Part shown: piece after piece, positions 1 to 8,916 of the stretch
Layout: every line of letters starts with the position of its first letter
Numbering within the stretch: position 1 is the stretch's first letter
From: Mycobacterium sp. IS-836
GTDB lineage: Bacteria > Actinomycetota > Actinomycetes > Mycobacteriales > Mycobacteriaceae
Assembly (NCBI RefSeq): GCF_001954275.1
Contig: NZ_MBEU01000017.1
Location: forward strand, 62,001-126,000
DNA: 64,000 nt
Direction of reading: 5' to 3'
Translations under genes and position numbers: made by a program
Notes under the pieces: model-generated
Database searches by the model: none
Seen by the model: the letters and a program-made list of their open reading frames with translations, nothing else
Told to the model about the DNA's origin: nothing

Positions 1-148
1 GGCACCGGTCGCCGCCAAGATCGGTCCGACGGTCGCCGAGGTGCATACGCGGCTCGAGGACACCGGCTATCGGGCGCCCGCCGCGTTCGGCTACCGGCCG
101 TTCGAGGGCGGGCTGGCCCTGCGGCGTCGGGCCCCGGAGCGCATTTAG
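1..148 (+). CDS. C-terminal fragment of an unrecognised protein
   Basis: An open frame enters from the left edge (codons begin at base 2) and ends in TAG at 146-148, giving the last 48 residues of a protein. The fragment has mixed charge, ends in an Arg-rich tail (LRRRAPERI) and shows no domain I can name. Its stop overlaps by four bases the stop of the convergent flavoprotein gene. Codon usage is typical for the window, so it is probably a real gene end, but its function cannot be judged from this piece. Confidence 0.6.
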   Translation, partial: APVAAKIGPTVAEVHTRLEDTGYRAPAAFGYRPFEGGLALRRRAPERI

Positions 149-1842
149 CCCGCTGCGTCGCGGGCCGCGATGTAGCCGTACACCAGCCCCTGCGCGATGG
201 TCGCGCCCGCGCCTGGATAGGTCGTGCCGAACGCATTGGCTGCGGTATTGCCGATTGCATACAGCCCGGCGATGACGCCGCCGTCCTCGCGCAGCACCCG
301 CGCGCGCTCGTCTGCCCTCAGTCCGCCGCAGGTACCCAGATCGGACAGCACCATCTTCACCGCGTAGAACGGGCCTTTGATCAACGGACGCAGGTTGGGG
401 TTCGGCTTGATCGTCGGGTCGCCGTAGTAGCGGTCGTAGGCGCTGCGGCCCCGACCGAAGTCGGGATCCGTACCGGCAGCGGCGTTTTGGTTGAAGCGAG
501 TCATCGTCTGGAAGAATTCCGATACCGAAACACCCATGTGCTCGCCCAAAGCGCTGAAGTTGTCGGCGCGCACCGCGATGCCCGCGTCGTACCACGCCTG
601 TGGAATCCGCATCCTCGGAAAGAGCACGGCACCAAAGACATAACTGTTGCGGTATTGCTGATCGAAGATGATCCACATCGTGTCGACCGGGCTTCCGGCC
701 CGTTCCAACTCGAGCAACCGCTGGCCGAAGGACATGTAGTCCGCCGACTCGTTGGCGAACCGGTGGCCGTTTTGGTCCACGATCAGACAGCCCGGAAGTG
801 ATCGCTCGGCCAGCATCACCGCGGGTGCCTTACCGGGCAGCGGCGCGACGGCGGGGAACCACCATGCCTGATCCATCAGATCGAGGTCGGCGCCCAATTC
901 CTGTCCCGCCCGGATGCCATCGCCGGTATTGGTGTTCGCGCCCAGGCTTACGTTGGCGCCCAACGACTCCGACTGGAATTTCCACCGCATATCCATGGCG
1001 TGGTCGAAACCACCGGTAGCCAGCACCACGCCACGGCGGGCGGTGACGGTCACCTCGCGTCCGTCATGGTCCACGACAGCGCCGGTCACGCGGTCGCCGT
1101 CGCCGGTGAGACGCAGCAGCGCGGTGTCGGTCCACACGGCGATACCGGCGCGCAGCACACCCGCGAACAGCCCGGCCATCAGGCCCTGGCCGCCGGCGGC
1201 GTAACGCCGGCCGAGCAGCCGCCCGCCGACGCCTTGCGTCACTCGCTTGCCGAACGTCGGAATGCCCTTGTGCGGTACGCGTGCAACCAGGTTCATCCAG
1301 CGGTAGTCGGCGCCTGTGGTGGGTATCGGGACGCTCGATTCCATCACGCCGGGCTGTAGCCGGGCACGGTACTCGCCGAGAATCGAGGTATCGAAGGGGC
1401 GGCATTCGCAGGTGCGGCCCGCCGCGCTGCCGCCGGGCTCCTCGGGGTGGTAGTCGGAGTAGTCCCGAGCCCAAAACAGTCGTAGTGGGGTCGTCCGACG
1501 CAGCATTTCGACCGTCGCGGACACGTGCGCTAAGAACTCGGACGAACGCTGTCGGGACGCCGATCCTGCGACCACCGAATCCAGGTAAGCACTGGCGCGC
1601 TCCGTGGTGTCGTCGGCGCCGGCCTCTCGCAGCACCGGGCAGGCGGGGAGCCAGAGAGCACCACCGGACCGCGCCGTCGAGCCACCCACGTAGCAGGACT
1701 TTTCCACGATCAGCACGGACAGCCCGAGTTCATGGGCCGCCAGCGCTGCGGCCATGCCCGTGCCTGAGCCGACAACCAAGAGGTCGACGGTCGTGTCGGC
1801 CACCGGAAGTCCGGCAGGGATGGTCGTGCTGTGCGCAGTCAC
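145..1842 (-). CDS. kstD: 3-ketosteroid delta-1-dehydrogenase (KstD-type FAD protein)
   Basis: Predicted to remove hydrogens from C1 and C2 of 3-ketosteroids using FAD, the step that with 9-alpha-hydroxylation opens ring B. The 565-residue length matches the family. An N-terminal dinucleotide fold is visible (VVGSGTG near residues 23-29, then VVEK-like IVEK and GGST), followed by family blocks YSDYHPE and AYDRYYGDP and the C-terminal TYPGAGAT. In the last, Tyr542 and Gly546 align with the catalytic Tyr/Gly pair described for rhodococcal KstD1. I chose GTG at 1842 because the open frame upstream is unconserved and runs antisense into kshA. It is divergent from kshA across 96 bases. It could act on another cyclic ketone; the family call is firm. 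Confidence 0.9.
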   Translation of the reverse strand: MTAHSTTIPAGLPVADTTVDLLVVGSGTGMAAALAAHELGLSVLIVEKSCYVGGSTARSGGALWLPACPVLREAGADDTTERASAYLDSVVAGSASRQRSSEFLAHVSATVEMLRRTTPLRLFWARDYSDYHPEEPGGSAAGRTCECRPFDTSILGEYRARLQPGVMESSVPIPTTGADYRWMNLVARVPHKGIPTFGKRVTQGVGGRLLGRRYAAGGQGLMAGLFAGVLRAGIAVWTDTALLRLTGDGDRVTGAVVDHDGREVTVTARRGVVLATGGFDHAMDMRWKFQSESLGANVSLGANTNTGDGIRAGQELGADLDLMDQAWWFPAVAPLPGKAPAVMLAERSLPGCLIVDQNGHRFANESADYMSFGQRLLELERAGSPVDTMWIIFDQQYRNSYVFGAVLFPRMRIPQAWYDAGIAVRADNFSALGEHMGVSVSEFFQTMTRFNQNAAAGTDPDFGRGRSAYDRYYGDPTIKPNPNLRPLIKGPFYAVKMVLSDLGTCGGLRADERARVLREDGGVIAGLYAIGNTAANAFGTTYPGAGATIAQGLVYGYIAARDAAG

Positions 1843-1938
1843 GGTGAGAACGGTAGGCCGGGGCGGCGCGACGCAGGAAGACCCGTCCTGATGAGTGGAA
1901 CAAGCGGCTGCCACAGGTCGGGCCGGGGGAGTTAGATC

Positions 1939-3081
1939 ATGGCGATGACGTCGCAGACTGAGGCCGACCCCGTTCGGCTTATTGAAGCGCAGGCCGCACC
2001 GACCCGCTTCGCCCGCGGCTGGCACTGCCTGGGCCTGATCAGAGATTTCGGTGACGGCAAGCCGCACGCGATCGACGCGTTCGGGCACAAGCTTGTCGTC
2101 TTCCGGGGCGGCGACGGCAACATCAGTGTGCTCGATGGTTACTGCCGGCACATGGGCGGTGATCTCTCGCAGGGCGAGGTCAAGGGCAACGAGATCGCGT
2201 GTCCGTTCCACGACTGGCGTTGGGGCGGCGACGGCCGCTGCAAGCGGGTGCCCTACAGCAGGCGCGCACCAAAATTGGCCCGCACACAAGCGTGGACCAC
2301 GCTTGAGCAGGACGGCATGTTGTTCGTCTGGAACGACCCCGAGCGCAAACCGCCGCCGCCGGAAGTCGCCATCCCGCGCATCGAGGGCGCCACCAGCGAC
2401 GACTGGACCGACTGGCACTGGTACACCACAGTCGTGCATAGCAACTGTCGCGAAATCATCGACAACGTCGTGGATATGGCGCACTTCTTCTACATCCACG
2501 GCTCGTTGCCCACGCATTTCAAGAACATCTTCGAGGGCCATGTGGCGACGCAGTACATGAACGGCGGAAGTCGCCCCGACCTGGGGAGTACCGAAGGGTC
2601 GCAGATGCTGGGTACCACGTCGGTGGCGTCCTACTACGGCCCGTCCTTCATGATCGACGATCTGACCTATCACTATGAGGACGGTGATGCGAAGACGATC
2701 CTGATCAATTGTCATTATCCGATTGACTCGAATTCTTTTGTGCTGCAATACGGCATCATCGTGCAGAAAACGGACACGTTGCCCGGGGATCAGGCCGCGG
2801 AGGCGGCGATCAATCTCGGCGACTTCGTGAAGCTGGGCTTCGAGCAGGATGTTGAGATCTGGCGGCACAAGGCGCGCATCGACAACCCGCTGCTGGTCGA
2901 GGAGGACGGCCCGGTTTACCAGCTGCGGCGTTGGTATCAGCAGTTCTACGTCGACGTCGCCGATGTGCAACCAGATATGGTGGACCGCTTCGAGTTTGAG
3001 CTGGACACCACCCGACCCTGCGAGGCGTGGATGAAAGAGATCGAGGCCAACATGGCGGCGCAGGGAGCCGGTTCGGTCTGA
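1939..3081 (+). CDS. kshA: 3-ketosteroid 9-alpha-hydroxylase, Rieske oxygenase subunit
   Basis: The 380-residue oxygenase component hydroxylates C9 of ketosteroids; with the delta-1-dehydrogenase this causes ring B to open. Rieske ligands are Cys69-x-His71 and Cys88-x2-His91. The mononuclear iron ligands His182, His187 (within NVVDMAHFFYIH) and Asp304 match the M. tuberculosis KshA ligands almost position for position. The ATG at 1939 follows a GGGGGAG element. A run around 2690-2760 is lower in GC than its surroundings. No KshB-type reductase is in the window; the small ferredoxin at 20442 could be an electron partner. The next gene starts inside the stop (TGATG), so the two are translationally coupled. 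Confidence 0.93.
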   Translation: MAMTSQTEADPVRLIEAQAAPTRFARGWHCLGLIRDFGDGKPHAIDAFGHKLVVFRGGDGNISVLDGYCRHMGGDLSQGEVKGNEIACPFHDWRWGGDGRCKRVPYSRRAPKLARTQAWTTLEQDGMLFVWNDPERKPPPPEVAIPRIEGATSDDWTDWHWYTTVVHSNCREIIDNVVDMAHFFYIHGSLPTHFKNIFEGHVATQYMNGGSRPDLGSTEGSQMLGTTSVASYYGPSFMIDDLTYHYEDGDAKTILINCHYPIDSNSFVLQYGIIVQKTDTLPGDQAAEAAINLGDFVKLGFEQDVEIWRHKARIDNPLLVEEDGPVYQLRRWYQQFYVDVADVQPDMVDRFEFELDTTRPCEAWMKEIEANMAAQGAGSV

Positions 3082-3380
3082 TGAGGCTTGATCCGTCTGT
3101 CCAGCAGGACAATCGCCTCGACGAAATGCCGATGATGCCAGTCGTGTGCCGCAGTTGCGGCGCGCGCGTGTTGGCTCGCAAGAGCAGCTGGAACCAGACC
3201 AGTGTGCAGTGGAACGCCGACGCGACGGCGCGTTGCGCCGAGCGTGCCGAAGCTCAGAAGGTAGCTGCGCACGGCCCTGGTGTGTTCCTGGCGTGCTTAG
3301 CGCTAAGTGAGTCGATAACCGAGGCGGTGCGACACGGCGACCTAGCTATCGTGGATGAAATAGCAAGGGTGCCACTGTAA
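3081..3380 (+). CDS. Small Cys-motif protein coupled to kshA
   Basis: A 99-residue protein whose ATG overlaps the kshA stop by one base. It contains a CRSCGA motif near residue 23 and two further cysteines (ARCAER near residue 50, ACLA near residue 72), so a zinc or iron site is possible. It has no signal peptide or membrane segment. The tight coupling suggests a role with the Rieske enzyme, for example stability or electron delivery, but this rests on position only. I do not recognise a named family. Confidence 0.72.
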   Translation: MRLDPSVQQDNRLDEMPMMPVVCRSCGARVLARKSSWNQTSVQWNADATARCAERAEAQKVAAHGPGVFLACLALSESITEAVRHGDLAIVDEIARVPL

Positions 3381-3381
3381 T

Positions 3382-3990
3382 TTACGGCGCTGGAGGGGAT
3401 TGCGACCCGTCCACACCCTTGTGTTCCCGTGGCGTGATGAATACACCCTCGGCTTCCACCGAGACGCCGTCGACGTTACGGAGTTGCCCGACCGCATATG
3501 TTTTGGTGCCATCGATCCGCTCCATTCGCGCCTCGGCTCGCAACGCACCTAGCCGGGTGGGGCGCAGATAGCGCACCGTGAGGGTGCCCGTGTAGGCGGG
3601 TTTACCCGGTTGGTGTGCCGTCGCGCCCAGGACATGGTCCAGGATGAGAGCGCACATCCCGCCGTGCACGTGGCCCGGCGGCCCCTCGTAGCCGGCGCCA
3701 AGGTGCACGTCGGCATGAACGCCGCCCGCCTCGTCGTGCTGGACGACTAGCGGCGGAGCGATCGGGTTACGCAGCCCGACGGCCACATTGCCCCAAACCA
3801 CGTTTTCACCGTCGGGGTTGGTGCGCACACCGAACGATCCAGGCATGAGTCGCGTGCTCAGCAGCTCGACGGTTTGGTCGACCAGAGCCAAGGCCTGCGC
3901 CACGGTGTCTTCGTCGGCCTCGCTGCGAATGGTGACGTCAATGAGCCGTCGCACCGACGCCGTCAGTCGTTCGTGGAGGATGTCAGTCAT
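3382..3990 (-). CDS. PaaI-type hotdog thioesterase
   Basis: A 202-residue protein with a single hotdog domain in its C-terminal half, marked by GHVHGGMCALILDH, the helix region of PaaI-type acyl-CoA thioesterases. It would release free acids from CoA esters formed in the pathway. Its ATG overlaps the stop of the preceding gene (ATGA at 3990-3987), which I prefer to the ATG nine bases upstream. It is the last gene of the minus-strand operon beginning with the acyl-CoA synthetase. Convergent with the kshA pair, one base apart. Substrate unknown. Confidence 0.85.
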   Translation of the reverse strand: MTDILHERLTASVRRLIDVTIRSEADEDTVAQALALVDQTVELLSTRLMPGSFGVRTNPDGENVVWGNVAVGLRNPIAPPLVVQHDEAGGVHADVHLGAGYEGPPGHVHGGMCALILDHVLGATAHQPGKPAYTGTLTVRYLRPTRLGALRAEARMERIDGTKTYAVGQLRNVDGVSVEAEGVFITPREHKGVDGSQSPPAP

Positions 3991-4556
3991 GTGCGCCACC
4001 GTTCATCGCCGTCGCACAGCAGCGTCTCGATCGGATCGACTGAGTCGCAAGGGCTGCCGGCAGCTGCAAGCGCGTAGCCCTTGAACACCCGCGCCGCCGG
4101 GCTTAGCACATGCTGGACGGTGGCCATCGTGCGATTGACCCCGATCGGCCACCCCTCACCCCACAGCGCCACTTCGGTCAGCTGGTGGTCCAGGAATTTG
4201 AACACTGTTTCGCGGATGCGAACATCCCCGGTGAGGACCTCAGCGCTGACGGCCAAACTGTGCCCCGGGATGCGGCTGGCTGTCGAGACCAACTCCAACG
4301 CCGATTTCGAGTTGAGGTCCAAAGCCTGCAGCCCGAGGATCCGTAGCGGCCGGGTATCGCAGCCGCGCGCTAGCAATACCGACACCGACCAACCCGCCCT
4401 GGCCCGGTCAAACAGCCAACCCCCGGCAGACTGCACGACGTCCGCGGCGCCCGCGGCAAACACGTCAAGTCGATATCGCAAATACTCGTCATCAGCGCGG
4501 GTCGCTCGCTCGGTTGCGATCCCGCCGGTCCGGCTGATGTGAATACTCGTGACCAT
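3987..4556 (-). CDS. Unrecognised 189-residue protein in the catabolic operon
   Basis: I do not recognise this family. It is a soluble mixed alpha/beta-looking protein without signal peptide, membrane helix or cofactor motif; it contains single Cys residues in GCDTRPL and SPCDSV. It sits 18 bases after an SDR gene and overlaps the thioesterase start by four bases, so it is co-translated with catabolic enzymes. Codon usage matches the neighbours. A binding or accessory role is possible; no reaction can be assigned. Confidence 0.7.
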   Translation of the reverse strand: MVTSIHISRTGGIATERATRADDEYLRYRLDVFAAGAADVVQSAGGWLFDRARAGWSVSVLLARGCDTRPLRILGLQALDLNSKSALELVSTASRIPGHSLAVSAEVLTGDVRIRETVFKFLDHQLTEVALWGEGWPIGVNRTMATVQHVLSPAARVFKGYALAAAGSPCDSVDPIETLLCDGDERWRT

Positions 4557-4574
4557 CAGTTCCTTACTTGGTCC

Positions 4575-5360
4575 TCAGGCGTGCGCGCCGCCGTCGATCC
4601 GGATCTCGGTGCCCGTGATGAACGCACCGTCGTCGGAAGCCACCATGGCGATCACCGACGCGACGGAGCTCGGGTCGCCGAGGATGGCGTCGGCTCTCCC
4701 GTGCAGCAACGGTGTCTGCTTGGCCCACAACCCGATGTCGTAGTCGGCGGGCATCTTGTCGAGGGTGCTCAGCGCCAGCGCAGTGGCGACGCCGCCCGGT
4801 TGGATGTTGACGGCGCGCAGCCCCTGTTTGGAGTATTCGAGGGCTAAAGAATGCGTCAACGACAACACTCCACCCTTGCTGGCGGCATACGCGGCCATGT
4901 AGGGATGCGCGAAAGACGCTGCGGTGGAGGTGAAGTTGACGACCACACCGCGGCCGGATTCCAGCAGAGCCGGCAACGCCTGGCGGATCATCAGGAAAGT
5001 GCCGGTCAAGTTCACCGCCAACGTGCGGTTCCAATCGTCCAGCGTGTGCTCATGCGTGTTGGCACAGCGCTGAATGGCAGCGGCGTTGACCAACACGTCG
5101 AGGCCGCCCAGATCGTCGACGGCACGGCTCACCGCGCCGACGACCGCGTCTTCGACTGACACATCGACTATCTCGGTGCTCAACCGTTTAGCCGTGCCGG
5201 CGGTTTCTGCCGCCGCGGTGGTTAGGGCCAGGCCGTCAGGCGAAACGTCATATCCCACTACGGTGCCGCCCTCGTCGAGCAGTCGCAGCGTGGTGGCCTG
5301 CCCGATGCCCGAGCCCGCGCCGGTGATGATAATTCTGCGGTCGTCGAATCGATCTAGCAT
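4575..5360 (-). CDS. Short-chain dehydrogenase/reductase (NAD type)
   Basis: A 261-residue classical SDR. It shows GAGSGIG (residues 14-20), an acidic residue after beta-2 (Asp38) favouring NAD(H), VNAAA in place of NNAG, Ser145, Tyr158 and Lys162 as the catalytic set, and a C-terminal GTEIRIDGG. It probably oxidises a hydroxyl or reduces a ketone of a pathway intermediate. An AAAGG element lies six bases before the ATG. The gene is in the middle of a tightly spaced minus-strand operon. Confidence 0.9.
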   Translation of the reverse strand: MLDRFDDRRIIITGAGSGIGQATTLRLLDEGGTVVGYDVSPDGLALTTAAAETAGTAKRLSTEIVDVSVEDAVVGAVSRAVDDLGGLDVLVNAAAIQRCANTHEHTLDDWNRTLAVNLTGTFLMIRQALPALLESGRGVVVNFTSTAASFAHPYMAAYAASKGGVLSLTHSLALEYSKQGLRAVNIQPGGVATALALSTLDKMPADYDIGLWAKQTPLLHGRADAILGDPSSVASVIAMVASDDGAFITGTEIRIDGGAHA

Positions 5361-5378
5361 GCAGTGCCTTTCGTCATT

Positions 5379-6455
5379 TCAGGCCGGCTGGAAGGCGCTG
5401 ATCGGCGCCTCGTGCGGATAGTGCGACGGACCGCCGAAGTCATAGGCCGCGTTGAGGGTGCGGATGAACTCAGGGTCGTGCAGTGGGTCGTCCGGCATGG
5501 CAAGTTTTATGCCCTGAGCATTGACGTCCTTGACCATGGTGTCGATGGCCCGCTCGGGGGTCAGGTCGTCGGAGCCTTCCATGTTCTTCTTGAGCTCGTC
5601 GAAATCCGAGAACACCTCGGCCGACCAGTGCACCAGGAACCGCAGTTCGTCGGTGTGGTGGCGCGCGATCACGTCGTCGCCGTTCTTCAGCAGCCAGTGG
5701 TCGCGGTCGTCAGGATCGCCGGTGAAAACCGTGTCGAAGGCCAAACCAGCCGGAACCTGTTGGTCTAGTGGCCCGTTCGCCTCGCCGCGGTGCACCATCA
5801 TCTCGTTCTGCACGACCACGCCGCGGTTGTTGATTGGCGGCAGGACTCGCTGCGGGGGCTGCAGCGGACCGTTTGGCCAATAGGTGAAGCCGCTGCCGGC
5901 ATCCAACGAAAACCAGGTAATTACCTGCGCCATTTTGATCAGGTAATCCTGGAAGAGGCCCGATTTGCCCATGACGCTGGTGAGCCATGTCGGCGCGTTC
6001 TCGTATCGCACGCCGCGGAAGCTCGGTGAATCCAGATGCCCCGGATCACGATTGGCACATGGGCCGTTGATGTTGAACAGCATCAGCTGCGGCTTGGCGT
6101 ATTGCGCGTTCCAATAGCTCTTGGCCATCTCCAGGAACCGCGCGTTGTAGAAACAATCGTGCAGTTGGGGGTAGAGCACCGCGCCATAGTTGGCGAGGTA
6201 GCCGCGGAAGGTGGGCGTGATGAACAGGTCCAGCGACGGCTCGAAGCCTTCGGGGAAGGCGCCGCTCATCGTGGCGATCAGTTCCTCGGGGGACGCGAAG
6301 TGTTGCGCAATGATCAACTTCCACGGGCCCTCCGTACGCACGACATCGAGCAGGCGTTCGCGTTGGTCTTCGGTGTAGACGTTGTCGATCTCGCGAGGGG
6401 GTGCCGCTGGCCGCAACACGTCGGAAAGCTCCATCCGTCGCTCGTCGCTGAGCAT
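5379..6455 (-). CDS. Unrecognised protein with a possible His-Asp-His metal site
   Basis: A 358-residue protein I cannot place by name. It is rich in Trp, Phe and Tyr and has a GHLDSPSFRG segment (His140-x-Asp142) and, about 80 residues later, VHRGEANGP (His222). This HxD...H spacing resembles the facial triad of Fe(II)-dependent oxygenases of the cupin or phytanoyl-CoA type, but the match is weak and no 2-oxoglutarate-binding Arg is clear. A strong AAGGAG precedes the ATG by seven bases, so expression is likely substantial. It lies between an SDR and an esterase in the catabolic operon, which would suit a ring-modifying enzyme. Function is unproven. Confidence 0.75.
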   Translation of the reverse strand: MLSDERRMELSDVLRPAAPPREIDNVYTEDQRERLLDVVRTEGPWKLIIAQHFASPEELIATMSGAFPEGFEPSLDLFITPTFRGYLANYGAVLYPQLHDCFYNARFLEMAKSYWNAQYAKPQLMLFNINGPCANRDPGHLDSPSFRGVRYENAPTWLTSVMGKSGLFQDYLIKMAQVITWFSLDAGSGFTYWPNGPLQPPQRVLPPINNRGVVVQNEMMVHRGEANGPLDQQVPAGLAFDTVFTGDPDDRDHWLLKNGDDVIARHHTDELRFLVHWSAEVFSDFDELKKNMEGSDDLTPERAIDTMVKDVNAQGIKLAMPDDPLHDPEFIRTLNAAYDFGGPSHYPHEAPISAFQPA

Positions 6456-6503
6456 CAGCTGTCTCCTTCTGCCAATTCTGCGTTGGCGTGATTGTGCGCG
6501 GCG

Positions 6504-7484
6504 TCAGTGCCCCGCGGCGGCGCCCTGTCCGGTGATCGGGACGTCGAATCGGATCGGGTGCGCGAACTTCGCTCGCAGCAGCGCGCCGATCTCGGCGACG
6601 GCCAGCCGGCCCCGCGCCGTTGCGTCAGAGCGCATAAGAAAGCCGTGATACATGCCGGGATAACGGGTGGTGGTGGTCTGTACGCCGGCTTCTCGGAGCC
6701 GGGCCGCGTACCGTTCACCCCAGTCCTGGATCGGATCGCAGCCCGCAGTCACTACGACCGCCGGCGGCAGGTGGGACAGATCGGACGCGTAGGCCGGGAC
6801 CAGGTACGGGTCGCGGGGCGGACCGGTGTTGCCGTCGGCGAGGGCATGCATGTAGTCGATGTCGTCGCGTGCGAGCAGCGGTGCATCAGGCAGCGCAATG
6901 ATCGAGGGAGCGGTCATGTCGCGATCCAAGCCCGGATACAGCAGCACCTGCGCACAGATCTCCGGCCCGTTCCGGTCGCGTGCGGCCAACGCAACCGCGG
7001 CCGCCAGGGACCCGCCTGCGCTGTCGCCGACGACCGCAACTCGGTCGGAGTCGACACCGAGGCCGCGTGCGTTCCGTGATACCCACTCGGTCGCGGCGTA
7101 GGCGTCGTCGAACTGCGCGGGGGGCGGCGACTCGGGCGCCAACCGGTAGTCCACGGCCACGACGGTGGCGCCCGACGCCGACGCCAACTCGCGGGCAAGC
7201 GGTTCGAACGAGTGGTTGGAGCCCATGACGAGCCCACCGCCATGAAAGTAGACCAGCACGGGCAGAACGGAATCGTCTGTGGGACGGTAGATCCGGACAG
7301 AAATCGATCCGGCGGGGCCGGGTATCGTCATATCGCCGATGGTGGCCATCGCGGGCATTTCATCGGGCAGTGGCGCGGATTCGACCGCGGCTCGCACCGC
7401 GGCCAATCCGCGCTGGCGCATCGGTGGGACCGCTCCGAAGGACGCCACTCGCGCGGCGGCGTCGGGATCGAGTGCCGGCGTCAC
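6504..7484 (-). CDS. HSL-family alpha/beta hydrolase (esterase)
   Basis: A 326-residue carboxylesterase of the hormone-sensitive-lipase group. It has the oxyanion motif HGGG (81-84), nucleophile Ser155 in GDSAGG, and Asp250 (GCDP) and His280 (YHGF) completing the triad. No signal peptide, so it acts in the cytoplasm. It would hydrolyse an ester or lactone, which are the products of Baeyer-Villiger oxidation by the neighbouring monooxygenases. Its start overlaps the upstream SDR stop by four bases. Confidence 0.9.
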   Translation of the reverse strand: MTPALDPDAAARVASFGAVPPMRQRGLAAVRAAVESAPLPDEMPAMATIGDMTIPGPAGSISVRIYRPTDDSVLPVLVYFHGGGLVMGSNHSFEPLARELASASGATVVAVDYRLAPESPPPAQFDDAYAATEWVSRNARGLGVDSDRVAVVGDSAGGSLAAAVALAARDRNGPEICAQVLLYPGLDRDMTAPSIIALPDAPLLARDDIDYMHALADGNTGPPRDPYLVPAYASDLSHLPPAVVVTAGCDPIQDWGERYAARLREAGVQTTTTRYPGMYHGFLMRSDATARGRLAVAEIGALLRAKFAHPIRFDVPITGQGAAAGH

Positions 7485-8317
7485 CTCAGCACCGGAGGTC
7501 GTTGTGCAGCAAGCACATTCGCGCGGTCTGCCATGGCCAATGCGACGGTTTGCTGGGTGAGTAGATAGAACCTTCCCTCGGCGGCCTGCTCGAACAACGT
7601 CTCAGCGGCCGCAAGCGGATCCATTGCCGCGGCCTTGATGTCCAGCATGGCGGAGCGTTGCGCCTCGGCGGCACCGGCATCGCTGGCGTCAGGGCCGACT
7701 CCGCCGGCCGCCTCGAAGATGTTGGAGACCACCGCGCCGGGCAGCACGGCCTGGACGTGGATGTGGTGGCCGTGCCCGGCCAATTGAACATCCAGATGCA
7801 GGCACTCGGTCAACGCGAGCACCGCGTGTTTGCTCATGATGTAGGGCGCCTGCAACGGGATTGCGCGTACTGCACCGACCGACGACAGGTTCCACACCCA
7901 GGCTTCCTCGTCGGTGGCCATCATCTTCGGCAGAAATGCGCGGATACCGTGGAAGACGCCGCTGATGTTGATGTCGACGACGCGCCGCCAGTTGGCTATT
8001 GGGGTGTCCCATAGGTAGCCGAACTGCTCGATGCCTGCGTTGTTCACCAGCAGCCGCACCGGGCCGACGTCGCGGTAGACCCGGTCGGCGAGTTTCTGGA
8101 CGGCGTCCGGGTCGGTCACGTCGCACACGATGTCTACCGCCGTGCCGTCCGCTTCGCAAAGTTCGTCGCGCAGCGCGGCGATGGCAACGGCATCGACGTC
8201 GGCAAGGACGACGGCCATGCCCAGGCGGCTGGCGTATCGCGCCATTCCCGCGCCGACCCCGGCGCCGGCCCCCGTGATGACGGCGACACCGCCGGAGAAT
8301 GTTGCGCGTGCGCTCAC
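7481..8317 (-). CDS. Short-chain dehydrogenase/reductase
   Basis: A 278-residue SDR with GAGAGVG (16-22), Asp40 after beta-2 (NAD preference), NNAG (92-95), Ser145 or Ser146, Tyr159 and Lys163. The C-terminal third is longer and more Ala-rich than in minimal SDRs. It overlaps both neighbours by four bases (SnoaL-like gene upstream, esterase downstream), so the three are one translational unit. Likely handles a hydroxyl/keto group of the same substrate series. Confidence 0.9.
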   Translation of the reverse strand: MSARATFSGGVAVITGAGAGVGAGMARYASRLGMAVVLADVDAVAIAALRDELCEADGTAVDIVCDVTDPDAVQKLADRVYRDVGPVRLLVNNAGIEQFGYLWDTPIANWRRVVDINISGVFHGIRAFLPKMMATDEEAWVWNLSSVGAVRAIPLQAPYIMSKHAVLALTECLHLDVQLAGHGHHIHVQAVLPGAVVSNIFEAAGGVGPDASDAGAAEAQRSAMLDIKAAAMDPLAAAETLFEQAAEGRFYLLTQQTVALAMADRANVLAAQRPPVLR

Positions 8318-8793
8318 GAACCTGTGGCGCTGTCGGCGGCGAGCTCCGACAGTAGGACGGAGTCGGTGGCGTCGAGCACGACGTCCATCTCGGTGAACAC
8401 CAGCCCGGTCTCTTCGCGCCGGACGCCGACGTTGACGACGCCGCTGGACACCGTGAACGGTACGAAGTTGGCGATTTGGTTGACGAGGATGTAGAACCGC
8501 GCGCGGGTAACGTCACCGTCGGTTCCGGTGCGGTGCACATTGGTGGCGTGGTGGCGGAGCGGGTATGGGCTCTGCTTGCGATGTTCCGACAGCCACTCCA
8601 TCACCGCGTCACGGCCGTGCAGTTCGGGTGACATCAAGTCTTCGAACGGGCTGGCTCCGGAATCGCTGCGGGTCAGGTAGTGCACGTCTTCGGCGTAGCT
8701 CGCGGCCAGTTCGTCGTAGTGCGCTTCGTCGTAGTGGTACCAGAAGCTGCCGATGAACTCCTGCAGTTCCGGCAGCGTGACGTCTTTGCTCAT
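8314..8793 (-). CDS. SnoaL/NTF2-like protein
   Basis: A 159-residue protein with the NTF2-like cone pattern: an N-terminal helix pair (FWYHYDEAHYDELAASYAEDV) and later beta strands. Members include polyketide cyclases, steroid isomerases and ring-hydroxylating dioxygenase small subunits; which applies is not visible. It overlaps the following SDR by four bases. The 123 bases upstream, before the fadD end, may hold an internal promoter. Cytoplasmic. Confidence 0.82.
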   Translation of the reverse strand: MSKDVTLPELQEFIGSFWYHYDEAHYDELAASYAEDVHYLTRSDSGASPFEDLMSPELHGRDAVMEWLSEHRKQSPYPLRHHATNVHRTGTDGDVTRARFYILVNQIANFVPFTVSSGVVNVGVRREETGLVFTEMDVVLDATDSVLLSELAADSATGS

Positions 8794-8916
8794 GTCGGCG
8801 AGTCAACCCTGGTGCGGCCCTGATGACACCGCGGATGCCCGGTCAGTGGAACACCGTACCGGCGCCATGAAAAGGATCTTCGTCATTCCGGTGTGAAGGT
8901 GGAGGGATCGGCCGGC

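Noticed and set aside
1874..1890. CAGGA...TCCTG dyad between kstD and kshA
   Set aside because: Arms of only five bases with a 7-base gap are expected by chance; not listed as an operator.
1843..2970. N-terminal extension of about 375 codons on the kstD reading frame
   Set aside because: It is antisense to kshA over most of its length, whose metal ligands are all intact; the extension has no protein-like pattern.
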